In this document: positions 10,680 to 23,200 of the stretch, piece by piece
How positions within the stretch are numbered: the first letter of the stretch is position 1
How the letters are laid out: each line of letters opens with the position of its first letter
Assembly (NCBI RefSeq): GCF_003473485.1
Contig: NC_053044.1
Coordinates: forward strand, 50,880,091 to 50,944,090
Origin: Medicago truncatula
Taxonomy: Eukaryota > Streptophyta > Magnoliopsida > Fabales > Fabaceae
DNA length: 64,000 nucleotides
Reading direction: 5' to 3'
The notes under the pieces: model-generated
The model's database searches: none
Told to the model about the DNA's origin: nothing
The model's input: only the letters and a program-made list of their open reading frames with translations
Position numbers and translations under genes: made by a program

Positions 10680-11390
10680 TCAGTAATGAGAAGGAATTTC
10701 AAGCTTGAAAAGACAGGGCTTCTTTGCAGCAGGTAAAGGACTAGAAACCTCGTCATCCACGAAAAACTTCTTTGAAAAGTCCGGAAAAGCCGGTAGGTTA
10801 AGATCAAAATCACGGTGGTGACTGTGAGACGATCCAACTCCTTCAGAGGCGGCAGTTACAGCGCTACTTCCGGCACCGGCACCAACGCTGCCTTCGTAGT
10901 GACAACGCTTGTGTCCTCCCAAAGCCTGTCCAGTAGGAAAGGATTTGTGACAGATGGAACACTCATGAGTCTTGTTCTTACCGTTGGATGCAGAGCTGGT
11001 AGTCACGGCAGATGAAGTGGTGGTGGTCTGATCTTCAACGGTGGTTGCGGACATAACAGCTTTCCGGTGACTGGCTTTGTGTCCACCTAGGGCTTGATAA
11101 GATGAAAAAGCTTTGTTGCAGACTGAGCATTTGTGACTGAGTTTAACGGTGGTTAGCGGCGCCGGCACCGGCACCGATTCAGTCTTGTTGTCGTTGTTGT
11201 TTCCGCTGCGAGCAAGCATGATGAGACAAAGAGCGAGATACTCTTCTTCAGTGCATGAAGATTGATCCATACGAGAACGCTTTGAACGTTTACCTTTCGT
11301 CCACGGTGTTTCAAGATAACTCAGATTTGGTTCCTCAAAGGGTGTGAAAGGAGTAGCGGTGGTTGGTGAGTTAAGTGCTTCCATAGCCAT
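10680..11390 (-). CDS. ZAT10: ZAT10/STZ-type two-finger C2H2 zinc-finger repressor
   Basis: Intronless, 236 residues, starting at the ATG of MAMEAL; the frame stays open upstream only through non-ATG codons. Order of parts: basic B-box KGKRSKRSR (32-40, nuclear localisation), L-box [12 protein letters not shown] (49-60), finger 1 at 88-108 and finger 2 at 144-164, each with CxxC...HxxxH and the plant-specific QALGGH helix, and the EAR repression motif FDLNLP (195-200) in the C-terminal part. This is the full C1-2i architecture of Arabidopsis ZAT10/STZ and soybean SCOF-1, nuclear repressors induced by cold, salt, drought and oxidative stress. Length and intronless structure fit the family. The exact orthologue among ZAT6/ZAT10 relatives was not tested. 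Confidence 0.93.
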   Translation of the reverse strand: MAMEALNSPTTATPFTPFEEPNLSYLETPWTKGKRSKRSRMDQSSCTEEEYLALCLIMLARSGNNNDNKTESVPVPAPLTTVKLSHKCSVCNKAFSSYQALGGHKASHRKAVMSATTVEDQTTTTSSAVTTSSASNGKNKTHECSICHKSFPTGQALGGHKRCHYEGSVGAGAGSSAVTAASEGVGSSHSHHRDFDLNLPAFPDFSKKFFVDDEVSSPLPAAKKPCLFKLEIPSHY

Positions 11391-11528
11391 AGATGATGAA
11401 AAAAGAACACTCAAGAAGACTTAGTTAGCGTTACGCAAGTGAAAGTAGAAGCAAAAGGAGATTTTGAGAGAGAAGTGATTATTTTTTTGATGGAGTGTGA
11501 TAGTGAAGAATGGTTGTGGTGTGGTGGG

Positions 11529-11536
11529 TTTATATA
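11529..11536 (-). promoter_or_regulatory. TATA box of the ZAT10-like gene
   Basis: Read on the minus strand this is TATATAAA, about 139 bp upstream of the start codon, a normal distance with a roughly 100-base leader. A CACGTG core (G-box/ABRE type) lies further upstream at about 11663-11668, consistent with stress or ABA control of this family. Function is inferred from sequence only. Confidence 0.5.
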
Positions 11537-11669
11537 CAATGAGAGGAGATGAGAATTGGAGAGGAAGTTACTTGACAGGTGCCGAGAAAGTAGGCGCAAT
11601 GGTGCACTTGAAATATAAAATTACTTAATTAAGAAGATTATTACATGTGGAGAAGATTGGAGCACGTGT

Positions 11670-13455
11670 TTTACTCGTGTGTGTGTTATAATAGGAGTAG
11701 TTTTCTTTGTTGGCCAGTAGCAGTGGACCTTAAGTTCAGTCAAATAAAGTGTTGTTGTACCTTATCATTAAAAAAAGTGTTGTTGTACCAACTAAGTTTT
11801 TTTTTAAAACGAGTAAGATATTTTTTATTTGACTAAAAAGAAGTTGAGATTAGATAGTAGAAGAGTGTACAAATGAGGGAAAGTAAGGTAGACTGACTCC
11901 ACGTTCAAAAGTCAAAATAGGTGAAAAGTACAATAAGGATTTTTCTTTGTTTATGTTAATTGTTTTTTTTTTTAACTTGAACATGATTAGGGAAGTTGGT
12001 CCGAAACAGTGTTTGTCAACAGCAGCCGGTAGGGCAGTATGTGTGAACTAGCCACCAACGACTTTTCTTAGTCAATGTCATTGTAGCCGACTTTTAATGT
12101 ATACGTTGTACTAAAATGCAATTGCAATGTATACATACTATGTTTCCATTTGGCAACTTGGAAAGTGAGTGAGTGAGTGATCATTCATGCATTGTTCATT
12201 TGGGGGCATTCATTATACAATATGTATCGCAAATTGCAATTAAGATTAATAAGAAAAATGTTTAAAATTGAAAACAATTTGGGGGCATCACCATATGGAC
12301 CTGTAATGATTTTTGGGGTGATAGAGATGAAACCGGCGAGATTACATGAGTGATTTTTCTTGTAACAAACAAGCATCAGCAACAGCAGGTGGGTGGGTTT
12401 GTTATGATGTATAGTGTATATATGATCTTCTCTAATTGATTAATAGCTACTACGTACCTAATTAACTAGTTTCTAGCTACCTTAAAAACTTAGATTCATA
12501 CTGAACTCACACTTGTTGTAAGGGAAATTAAACTACAAAGTTCAGAGTGGTTTTTTATTTTGAAATTTTTAACAATAAAAAACAATTTTAGTTTTATTTT
12601 TGAGTTTTAAAAATTTTGAGAAATCAAAACGAGTTCTAACATAAAAAATATATATTTAGAGCACTCTAAATAAGACTTAGATGAAAGATACATTGTTCAA
12701 GAAACATGAATCCTATCTCGTGCCTCCTAAGTGCCCCTTTTTATAGAGTGCCCCTTTTTATAGTCCAGGATTTCTTGACTTAATGGGCATTTCTTTGCTC
12801 ACCAGGCCCATTAATTTGTGATTCAAAACCTCTCATTGGTTGTGTGGTTTGAGCACGACCACGCGTGATCTAGACTGCAACTTGTCCGTACAGAGCGCAT
12901 GAAGTCGGAATATGCAATATAAATTTATAAAGTCGCTAAAAACAAAAGGAATGAATATGCGAACAAACTAATATCATACATGTTAATAGCATAAAACAAT
13001 AAAGTACATATGTCTACAAACATGACCATATTTTAGTCTCTGAAATACTCATTGATTTGATTTGCACTTGATAAAAACTAATATTCCAATCAAAATCAAA
13101 TCAACACTGCACTAACACTGAAAATCAAATCACACTATACAAAAACGAGAAATTAAAACAAACAAATTCGTGTTAAAATGACAGAAAGTCAGAAACACAA
13201 AAGACACTAAAGAAGATTGACAATATGCGAAAATAATAATTTAAAGATCTAAAACAAATTTTGAAATATGATTTTTTTTTATCTACGGTTTTTTTCTTCG
13301 TAAAAACTTAAGACAGATGATTTTTTACTGGGATTTAATACTAAAATTTTAGCAGTCATAACCATGATGTCACACATATGCCTCATGGCATTATAGGTTT
13401 CCACGTAGGAAAAGTAGTCTATCTATATGTCGGATTGAAGAAAATAAGAATTATT
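11670..13455. other. Intergenic, no gene recognised
   Basis: AT-rich, gene-free. It holds one poly(A)-tail micro-insertion (11762-11773, flanked by 16-bp copies) and a short tandem duplication (TGCCCCTTTTTATAG) near 12733-12761. Confidence 0.45.
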
Positions 13456-13869
13456 AAGATCGCAAAAGAAGATTTGTCAAAAAAAAAAAAAGATCGCAAA
13501 AGAAGAGAAAATAAAATCGTATTAATACAATATTTGAAGGACTAAAATTGGTTTAACTTTTTTTATTTTTTCAGATTTTCCAATATAGTGCTACTGTTTT
13601 TTTTAGAAGTAAACTTAATGCATTTAATTCAAAATCAAAGAGTACATCATAAAAAATATAGGACTAGTGTGGGATAAAGATGCTCTAACAATACTATAAC
13701 AACTTTATTTGATTACCTTCTAATGAACGACACTGCAAAATCGGAATTATCAGTCAAAAAAACTACAACAACTGGAATGAGGTGACCAAATTCATTGGTG
13801 GGACCAATTGGTGAAGTGAGGACTTCAGCTAAGGTCTTACAATATCTTTCAAACAAGACATTATGCCAT

Positions 13870-14300
13870 ACATTTGATATTGCCACACTAAGAGATTCTA
13901 GTAATTAAAGCAATAGATTTAGCTTCTAAAACACTGACAGCGGATAGTAAGTAACGAAATTTACTATATATAATAGCTGTCTGAAAAAATCTCTAAAGCA
14001 CGTACCATATCCCACGATTGTTTTGTTGTTAAACAAAGCCACATCTACGTTGCATTTTATTCTACCCATATGTGGTTTCACCCATGAAGTGGAATGTTGC
14101 CAATTGAACCTCTGAATTTTTGCACGTCGCATACAACTCCACTCTAGTAGTGTGTCTTTTGCTCTAGAAAGGATGAAAATGGAGGAAATATCCATGGCTT
14201 CCCAAAGTTTTGAGTTGCGGCTCTTCCATAAACTTCAAAGAAGCATCGCAGCTAGATGTTAAGTTGTTGGGAAGATAACCTCTCAAACAGATCAAACAAC
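13870..14300 (-). pseudogene. LINE RNase H-domain fragment
   Basis: The minus-strand frame gives WVKPHMGRIKCNVD then VGYGTCFRD, the first strands of the RNase H domain (RVT_3 type) of plant LINE ORF2, including the catalytic Asp of the CNVD motif. Further along, past a stop and frame change near 13926, VLEAKSIALITRI supplies the motif with the catalytic Glu. The rest of the element is absent and the frame is broken, so this is a dead remnant. Confidence 0.65.
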
Positions 14301-14310
14301 AACTTAGTAA

Positions 14311-14398
14311 CCGTCTATATTGTATCTTGTTTCGTCCATACCTTATGTCTTGTAGGGATGACGTTTAGTAATATTTGCCGATTTAAAAAAAAAAAAAA
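14311..14398 (+). mobile_element. 5'-truncated LINE 3' end with poly(A) and target duplication
   Basis: About 70 bp ending TAATATTTGCCGATTT, a typical plant LINE 3' terminus, followed by A16. It is flanked by the 10-bp duplication AACTTAGTAA at 14301-14310 and 14399-14408. It is on the opposite strand from the adjacent RNase H fragment, so it is a separate insertion. Confidence 0.7.
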
Positions 14399-14559
14399 AA
14401 CTTAGTAAAATCATTCGCCAGAAGGAGAAGCTCACGGATCAGATTTTCTAAGCCTATCGTGTCCCAAAAATTTGCAGCTTTGGAACAAAATGCATGTGTG
14501 TTTCCGCTAATGGTGTTACTGCTATGTTTTTTTTTGAAGGAGTGTTACTGCTATGTTCA

Positions 14560-15762
14560 TTGTTGTTATTATTTTTTTTCTTTTATTACAATATGACCAA
14601 AGTCTAGGAAGAAAAAATGATTACAAATTAATCAAACACATAATAGTAACTCCACTGCAGTCAGCTAACAAATGAGCATCAACTAGGGCTTGAATAGTTC
14701 AAGACGTTTGAGCTAAGATATAAGGAGTTTGAGGTGTTTTGTTCAAATTCAAACAAATGAATAAATATTAATCTAATTTAATAATTAACATTCGTCATTT
14801 TAAACAAAAGGGAAAAAAAAAGTGAGCCTCTACTCGCTCATCGTAAATTAAAGAAAAATCTTTGCAACAACATATGGTTGCCAATTCCTATTGAAGTTTG
14901 TTTCTCTAAAAATATGTTTCACAGGCATGTCTTAATCCATACGAAAAAGATAAAAATATTTGAAAAGTATTATAATCATTTTCGTTTTAATCCTCTTAAC
15001 ACTTACTTTTTTATTGATAAAATATTTATAAACATCACACGTTAAAAATTTATCTCACGTTCTTCATTTCTCAAAATATTTTCACACGTACATTCATTGT
15101 AGTTTAGTTAAACACAGTTCCAAGAAAATTAACAGCCTCAGGCTATAGAAGTTTCTGGATGGAGAAGGTACATTGTGCAAGTGAACAAGTCAATTTCTTT
15201 GTTTGAACGATAATTTTGATTTTTTGGTTTTGACTTGCAAACAATTGGAAATTTAACCGATGGATAAGGTTAGGAAACAAATACGAAGTTAATATTCTTT
15301 TGAATTCTTTAAGTCATGAGAGTCTAGAAACTGGTAATGCTATTTGGATCTTAGAGCCTAACCTGCAGGCAAAGCTTGTCAAAGAAAAACCAGGCAAAAC
15401 ATATTATTTGACACGTGCACATGTCGAACCATTTTTCTGTAATGTTTGTATTGACCCTACTAATTGTGATGAACTGATGATCCATTTGAACCGTTAGTAT
15501 TTGTTGGATCCATTAAAACTAATTGAAATTTTTTATTTTTAGCAAAATTCTTTTTGTAATAGTTTAAATGATTAAAAGTGTCATACAAGTGGGTATCTTT
15601 TAATTTTCCTTTTCTATTAGTTTTTTTTATAAATAAACTAATTTGTGGTAGTTAAATATATATGTATTATTTGGATAGTTACTTACACATTATACTAAAT
15701 TATTCAAATAAAAAATATTTTTTGGATAGCCAAAGGTAGAGCAAAGCTTCGCCCCTAGGCAT
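14560..15762. other. Intergenic, no supported gene
   Basis: An open stretch at 15300-15497 reads in part LVKEKPGKTYYLTRAHVEPFFCNVC, but it has no ATG start, no family match that I recognise and no flanking exons. I see nothing else in it. Confidence 0.35.
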
Positions 15763-15778
15763 AAGTCTCCATTGCATT

Positions 15779-15861
15779 GTCTTCGTGAACTTAGCTCAGT
15801 TGATAAGGACAATATATAATATATGTAAGGTTCGGGATTCGAACTCCGACACTAAAAAAAA
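15779..15861 (+). mobile_element. Short tRNA-like SINE with a perfect 16-bp target duplication
   Basis: 83 bp: A-box-like TTAGCTCAGTTGATAAGG and B-box GGGATTCGAACTCC, then an A10 tail. Perfect duplication AAGTCTCCATTGCATT at 15763-15778 and 15862-15877. The body is little more than a tRNA-like head plus tail. A second member of the family is at 45742-46731 (minus, interrupted). Confidence 0.85.
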
Positions 15862-15879
15862 AAGTCTCCATTGCATTAA

Positions 15880-16545
15880 AAATTAGTTAGATAATTTGGT
15901 GTATAAAAACAACAATTGTATCATATTGATACTATCCTCGTTGCATCAAGATATATATTAGAACTATCAAATTACTGTTGCATCAAATGTCAATTACAAA
16001 AGATTGAGATTTTTGCATGTACATTTACCAATCCAATCCGTTGACTCCTTTGGACATTATAATCTTATTTTCTTAGAATATTTTACATATTCAAAGTTAT
16101 TGAAACAACTTATTTTCATGGACGCAATCGTTTAATCGATGATTTCTCAATCTATTGAATGATAAGAAAGTTTTAAGTTTGGATACAAAAGGTGATTATC
16201 AAAACATCAATTTCATGTCTAGAACTTATGTTTTGATAGAGGATTATTCTAAACCTAGATTCAAAAGTATTTCTCAATCACAATTAAATCAAACATAAGC
16301 ATTAAAGTGCAAGAATAACATCAATATCAAATCAAATGCTAGAACCATATATTTATAGATCAACAAATTACATGTTTAGCTAAGATCAAGTAACTCTAAT
16401 CCCAACAAAGGAGATTTAGCTACTCATTGTCATGGAAGCTTTGCAAGAGTGAATTGAAAGAGGAAGATTCATTACAACTTTGTGATCTCTCAACAAATGA
16501 GGAAGAATCCACCTTCAAACACTCTCACTCTATGAAGAACATGCC
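15880..16545. other. Intergenic, no gene recognised
   Basis: AT-rich, nothing supported. Confidence 0.4.
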
Positions 16546-16546
16546 A

Positions 16547-16548
<2 letters not shown>

Positions 16549-16633
<85 letters not shown>
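16549..16633. repeat. (TC)n microsatellite, 85 bp
   Basis: An uninterrupted TC dinucleotide run of about 42 units. The open frames across it on both strands are artefacts of the repeat. Confidence 0.95.
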
Positions 16634-16634
<1 letters not shown>

Positions 16635-16717
16635 AAAGTATTACAAGTGAAAAATATGAGAATAATAAGATATCTCAATGAAGTGATCAAGTGGGCTATT
16701 TATAGAATTCATGTTCT

Positions 16718-17125
16718 GCATCAACTCGCCTCGCGAGTAACTTCATTCGCAATGGCGAGTTGAGGTTACTTCACCACTGGGTTTGAGCCACGTCATCTTT
16801 GAGGAATTTAGGTCGCCCTAACTCGCCTTGTGAGTAAATGCACTCGCCATTGCGAGTTGCTCGCCTTCCATTCGCCTTTGGGAGTTGAGGGCGTGTGAAA
16901 AACTGATGCTCTCTGGAACTTGTTCGCCTTTGACTCACCTTTCTTGTTCGCCATTGCGAGTGTTCTCTCCTTAAGCTCGCCGTTGCGAGTTGGTGGCGTG
17001 TGATCTCTGTTGCTCTCTGGAATTGCTCGCCTTTGGACTTGCCATTGTGAGTTGGTGGCGAGTAAATTGACCTTCCTGCCTCTGCTCGCTTTTGCTGCTC
17101 GCCATTGTGAGTTGGAGGCGAGTGA
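16718..17125. repeat. Degenerate repeats of a CTCGCCATTGCGAGTTG motif
   Basis: At least eight imperfect copies of a near-palindromic unit (CTCGCCNTTGCGAGTTG, with variants CTCGCCTCGCGAG and ATTCGCAATGGCGAGTTG) spaced 20-70 bp apart. It is GC-richer than its surroundings. Translations on the minus strand repeat NSQW(R/Q), a shadow of the repeat. Part of a larger mobile element or a decayed minisatellite; I cannot tell which. Confidence 0.7.
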
Positions 17126-17129
17126 CTTC

Positions 17130-18540
17130 ATTTTTCTGCCTCTTTGTACTTTTCTCTATTTTTCCATCTTTGTTTGGTGTCTTGAGTTCAAATCCTGCAC
17201 AAATGGGCATAGTAAGATATCTAAAGCGTAAAAGGGTAATAATCACTTATCTCTCGGCTTTTCCCTCAATAACTTGCAAAACAAGTAACAAAAGTGCTTT
17301 GAATACTCATTTAAATTACAACTTTCTAGCACTTATCAATATCATACAATAATTGAGAATTTTCTTCGACTGAGTATGAAAGTTTGCGGTAATTATAAAG
17401 ATGACATTGACATTCTTGGAAGGTAGCAACATTTCTACTAATTTTTTTGGTCATTATTTTAACCTCACGACCATTGCATAACCCTTCTACTTGATTTGTA
17501 TTCCTCAACAGCATGACTGGTGCTCCATATTCAATTTAATCTTCTGATAGAGTTTAAAAATTATGATGTGAGTATTTGTAAATCGTCGTTCATTTCAGTT
17601 TTATCAACCAAGTTAGAACTGAGGCATCCCATTTCTTCAACTAATGCTTTGGTTGAGTTCAAACACTAGCAGACCCAATTGAACCACTTGAACGGAAACA
17701 ATTTAATCCACATCAGACCACACAAGCCACCTGATGTAACTCGCTTGTTAGCGTGTTTGGACCACACAGGTCGAGCGATTATAATCATAATCGGATAGGT
17801 GAATTATGCCCAAACCTACTAAATGGAAGTCACCATTTCCCTCGATCTAGAACCCACCTCATAAAATATGTGTATCTTACTTAAACAACGAATCAAATTA
17901 ATAGATCAATCTTTTCATGAGCCTATTTTAAACAGACTCGACATCAACTGCCATAAATCCTAAAATTTAAAAAAATATAGAAAAATTTAAAATAACATTT
18001 AAATATTTGGGATTAAAACAAAACTATTGATACACAATAGACAAAAAAAAAATTAAAATAAACAGGAGCAGCCATTAAGTATCAATGTCACAACATGTTA
18101 GTTGTCGCATAAGGGATATTGCAATTGCGTGAGAAAAAACAAAACAAAATATATTTTTGAGTTACTTTAAAAAAGGAACAACTTAATATAACATTAAAAA
18201 CATTAGTACTAACTTTTAAAGTTAGCTTGACCCGGTTTTTTAGATATAGAAGCCGCTTTAAACCTAAAGTTAGGATCAAGAACTTTTGAAATAAAATTAA
18301 AGTTGTTTTTTAGGTTAAAATGTGTTTGATATAGTCTTTAGTAATTAGAGTGAATTATACGGTTGATGTATAAAAGTGAGGTATAAAATAGAAAATTAAT
18401 AGTTGTAAACAAGAATTGAAGAGTTGATCATATGAAAAAGCTACGAAAAAGTTGTCTAAAATAACTCTCAATCTCTTTGGAAAATTGTTGTTCACACATA
18501 TGAGAAGCTGAAAACACTTGTAAAAGATGTAAATGCCTCC
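17130..18540. other. Intergenic, no gene recognised
   Basis: AT-rich, with no supported coding or repeat feature. Confidence 0.4.
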
Positions 18541-18645
18541 GCGGCAGTTAACTGCCGAGGAATTAAAAACACGGATGCAGTTAACTCTCGAGGAAAATTT
18601 CGACAGTTAACTTTCGAGGAAAACTTCGGCAGTTAACTGCCGAGA
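18541..18645. repeat. Four tandemly spaced palindromes centred on CAGTTAACTG
   Basis: Copies centred near 18549, 18582, 18608 and 18634, spaced 26-33 bp. The first and last contain the perfect palindrome CGGCAGTTAACTGCCG; the middle two are decayed on one arm (CAGTTAACTCTCG, CAGTTAACTTTCG). A further copy lies at about 19666-19686. There is no coding sequence nearby. Confidence 0.8.
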
Positions 18646-18968
18646 AAACCTGAAATTACCATTTTTAATATTTATTGATTTTGATTGTTTAAATCATTAT
18701 TTTGCTACATTTCAAACAACCACGGTATTATACTTATGCATATATACCTTAATAAGAATAACATTTAAATCTTGACCAAAAAAAAATAAAGAGCATTTAA
18801 ATCCTGTAAAAAAACATTTCAATGAGTGTAAAAATTAAACATTTGAATATTATTTTGCACATTATTTAAATAAAAAATAAAAGTCGTTGTAATTCTTATG
18901 TGTAATGTCCCTAGTAACTATCAACTAAGCTACGCTTACGGGACAACTACTTGACAAAATAGAAAGTA

Positions 18969-19287
18969 TTCCCTTCGTCCCATATTATAAACAAAAAAAA
19001 ACACATTTATTAAGAAAACTAAAACATATTAGTTTGTAACATAGTTTTTTGTGTTATCTTTGAAATAAATTTTATAGAAGATGTAAAAACAATTTTCACT
19101 GGTAGTTGATTATAGAGAAAATGAAAAAGATAGCAAATTGAATGCACTTTGCATTTAATTTTCCTTTGGAAAAGATAATTTTTTGAAAAAACATAGTAAT
19201 TAAATATGATAAAAGTTGATATTTTTTGCTTATAATTTGGGACAAAGAAAATTGATTTTTTTTGCTTATAATTTGGGACGGAGGAAG
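18969..19287. mobile_element. Stowaway-type MITE, 319 bp
   Basis: Left TTCCCTTCGTCCCATATTAT and right ATAATTTGGGACGGAGGAA are complementary ends, flanked by TA (18967-18968, 19288-19289). The right terminal repeat is partly duplicated: a second TTATAATTTGGGACAAAG lies about 30 bp inside. Confidence 0.7.
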
Positions 19288-19289
19288 TA

Positions 19290-20264
19290 TAATTTATGCG
19301 TATAATTTATAATTTTTTCACAAGGTTTATTTTTTATTTAGTTACTGATGATATGCAAATTTCTCCAAAAGCAAATGATCAATTTTTTTTATAATTTTCA
19401 ATAAAATTGAGTAATGACGTAGCAAATGACCGTTTATTTCTTAAAAATTGTTACTTTTTGAAGGAGATTTTTATTAAGGATTCTTAGAAAATATTATTAA
19501 AATCCACATTAAATATTAATAAAACACTAATTAATACGAGATTAATTTCAAATCAACATTAGTTAGCAAAGCAAAAGTGGTCAACGTCTTTAAAGCTAAA
19601 TCATCTCATTATTTTCGGTAATTAAATCAATTAAAAATGAGATCAATGTTCAATTTTAGGTTTCCGCAGTAGTTAACTGCCGAAGAGGTATTTTATATTT
19701 TATTGGTGTGTTTCAACCCTATTAGATGTGTACAACAATTTTCATCTCTTAGTTAGAAGCTCATTTATATAACTAAAAAAGTTTTTTTTTCAACAAGTGC
19801 TTTTCAAAATTATTGTTTGGCCTAACTTCTCCCTTTAAAGAAAAAGATGAAGCAAATAAATATTACGCCTAAGAATACCTTAATACATAAAGCATCAAAA
19901 TAAAACCAACCAAACAATTAATTAAACCATTTTTTAAGGTAATTAAAGCATGTTATCTATTAATTTACATTTATACGTTCATCTATTACAAATTATACAA
20001 TTTAATTTTGATATTTAATAATTTAGAGATTAATTTACGAAAAGTTATTGTTTTTTTAAATTGTTTTTTTTTTTTCATGCGCTCTATTAAGTAAAGTAAA
20101 ATATCTTCAATGTTGATTTTCTGATTTTTAAGAATAGTTGAATTAGTATTTCGAGGTAAAGTCCGATTAAAAATGATCCCACATTCTAAAAATAGATAGA
20201 TTAAAAGGAAAGTGATGATATATTGGTAATTTACTAGTATAATGACAAGCAAATTAAAGTGAGG
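19290..20264. other. Intergenic region upstream of the APT gene
   Basis: AT-rich. It holds one isolated GTTAAC palindrome (about 19666-19686) and should include the APT promoter, but no TATA box stood out. Confidence 0.4.
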
Positions 20265-23200
20265 ATGCAAACAAGTAGGCTTTTGTTGTGTTCCTCCTCC
20301 GCCTCCTCTTCAAATCAGTTGTTGTTGTTTGGTTCAGCCGTCACTCTAACTCTTCCCTCTTGTCTTAGATTCCCATCACTCTCTTTAACGATCACTAATT
20401 CAACTTCTTCTTCGATTCGCTTCAATTCCATACGCTCCACTTCTTCACAAATGGCTTCAAAGGATTCTCAAGATCCGCGTATTGCTAGAATTTCATCTTC
20501 GATCCGTATCATCCCCGATTTTCCCAAGCCAGGTTAATACTTTTCTCTTCTCTTTGTCCTGATCTATAGATATATATATTCATTTATTTCATCTTCTTAT
20601 TGTTAGGGATTATGTTTCAAGATATCACCACACTGCTTTTGGATACAAAGGCTTTCAAAGATACCATTGATTTGTTTGTTGAGAGGTACAGAGATCAAAA
20701 CATTTCTGTTGTCGCAGGTATTCTTCAATCAATTCTACCCTGTTTTCGTTTTATCCACGATTTCATGTTTCTGTTTGCTTAGTCTTTGTGAATTTATCTT
20801 GTAATGTTTTTACCATTACCCTTAACATTTTTTTTTTTTACATCAGGGCAAGGGAAATTGAAGTTCATGTCAATCATTTAAGACTGGAAATTTCTTTAAA
20901 ACAATGCTTAAATTAAGTGTATATGTACAAAGCCATTTTAGTAGAACGTGAAGGAGTATTATGTTGAACTTTTGATTTTATGAGAATGATGGGTGTCATC
21001 CATTTTTTATTCTCCATTTCTAATCTGCAATTTGTGATAAATGGTTTCAAACACAATGTCAATAATGCTTACTGAAATGTGTCCTGGACATGATGTTTAT
21101 ACATACAATCAGAAACTAAGCTTAAGCTTTAACTGACAATAACTTATATTGAAGTTGTATTGGTGTATATTTGTAGTTTGGTACTCTCATCCGTTGATCT
21201 AACTTTTGGGATGAGATCCAAGCCCAATTAACATGGTATCAGAGCCTATCGATTGTGCCACTTGCCGTTTAGTGCCTGACTTGCGGGTATGTATTGGGGA
21301 AAAGCCAAGTCCCACATAGAAAAATATATAAGGTCTGACAAGAGTTTATAAAGCTTGAGTAGCCACCTTACAAGCCGGTTTTCTAAGGACGAGTTATGCT
21401 CAATATAAAAACCTGATATGGTATTAGAGCCAGGTTAAGGATTGCAATGTGGGAATTGGTTCCAGGACCCATGCTAGGTGTGAAGGTGAGTATTGAAGTT
21501 GTACTGGAGTCCCACATTGCTCAGGTTTCTGGACTGTTGGATGTATGTATATACGTGGTTGGGCAGCTTTTGGGATGAGATCCAATCCCATTTAACAATT
21601 GTTATAACCGATTTGATTACATTCTGTTATAGCTTAACAGTAGCTTAGCTACTCTATTCTCTGATAGATTAGAATTCTATATGCTTCATTTTCTTTTAGT
21701 TTTGCTGTTTTTGAATCTTCTCAAATTAAGTTACTAATTTGTGTCTAATCTGATGGTTATATTTATGACATAATGCAGGCGTTGAAGCAAGAGGCTTTAT
21801 TTTTGGCCCACCGATTGCTTTGGCGATTGGAGCAAAATTTGTTCCAATGAGGAAACCCAAAAAATTGCCAGGTATATGCTTTGCGCAATTGTCTTTTATA
21901 TTCATTTTATGCATATAGCCTATTCAAAACTCCCAATATATCAGATTATTTTGGTTTGAGGTCTTTGAACCTCCTTATTTCATATGACGTTCCAATTTAA
22001 AGTATTGTACTTCACTATGCTAATTGATAGCAATTGCAGTTTCTGTGATTGGGGAAAATATCTGATTTGTTTGAATGGATGTGTTTCAATTATTCTTTCA
22101 GGCGAGGTTATCTCAGAAGAGTATTCTTTGGAGTATGGAACTGACAAAATAGAAATGCACGTAGGGGCTGTACAAACTGGAGAAAGAGCCTTAGTCATAG
22201 ATGATCTTATAGCCACTGGTGGAACCTTATGTGCTGCGATTAAACTACTAGGTAAACTGGTCAATATGAATGCTTTATTGACAAAGAAAAATCCATTGAC
22301 GTGAATGTAGGGTAGATTAATTCTTCTTTTTAATAGCTATGCATAAGTTGGGAGGGGACCTACACCCCTTTCCTTGTTTAGTTTCATTTGATGGATCTAA
22401 TCTCTTTTAAGATAAGTGCTGTGGGCAGGAGGGTTTGATGTATATTATATTCAAAGATGATTCACATTCTGTTTGCGGATTAAATGAATAAAAAAAAAGA
22501 TCACCCTATCACAGTTCAAAGATTTCATTATTTTCTTCTTCTTTATTTATACATTCAGACATATACTGCATGCATGATGTTCCATTACTGTGGAGACAAT
22601 TGGATGCTTTACTTCTGGTGATGAACCTAATCGTATCTTTTGATCCACCACTATAAGTCTATAACTGTTTTTTAAAGTAACTGTTTTATTTGGAAGCGCA
22701 TTTTATGCTATGTTTATGCTTAACTTCATGATTTCGATATATTCTCAGCTGTTCTGTTTTATTTTCTCTTTGTTGTAGAACGTGTTGGGGTGACTGTTGT
22801 TGAGTGCGCTTGTGTGATCGAATTACCAGAATTAAAGGTACAAGTACAACCTTACATATTTGTAGTTTCCTTGACTAGTTGTTTGGATCAATTTATTCCT
22901 TACACATATGATATTTTTTTTTAGCTTTTAATTTTATATTTTTAAAATAATTAAATGAACACTGGAATCTGGATGACTGTTATCTTTGTAAGTCAGCCTA
23001 GAACGATGGTGGTAAAAACTGAATTATATGTTGAAATTTTGTTTTTGAGGAGACATAAAAAAAAAACAGTCTACAGAGTAATTTGTGCGCTCAGCCCATT
23101 TTCTAGTATAAGCACCACCTAATAAGATTTTTCCAATCTGACTAGATTTTATCAGTTTAGTTCCCAAACTGAATATGCATTATGTCTAACCAAGAATGTC

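Noticed and set aside
15786..15855. Possible tRNA gene
   Set aside because: A- and B-box-like sequences are present, but no cloverleaf with acceptor pairing; the poly(A) tail and 16-bp duplication show it is a SINE.
16427..16690. Open frames on both strands over the (TC)n tract
   Set aside because: Produced by the dinucleotide repeat (Ser-Leu and Arg-Glu runs).
16808..17246. Minus-strand frames with repeated NSQWR phrase
   Set aside because: Shadow of the degenerate DNA repeat, not a protein repeat family.
16549..18645. CRISPR-like spaced repeats
   Set aside because: Plant nuclear context; the repeats are few, degenerate and with irregular spacing, and there are no cas genes.
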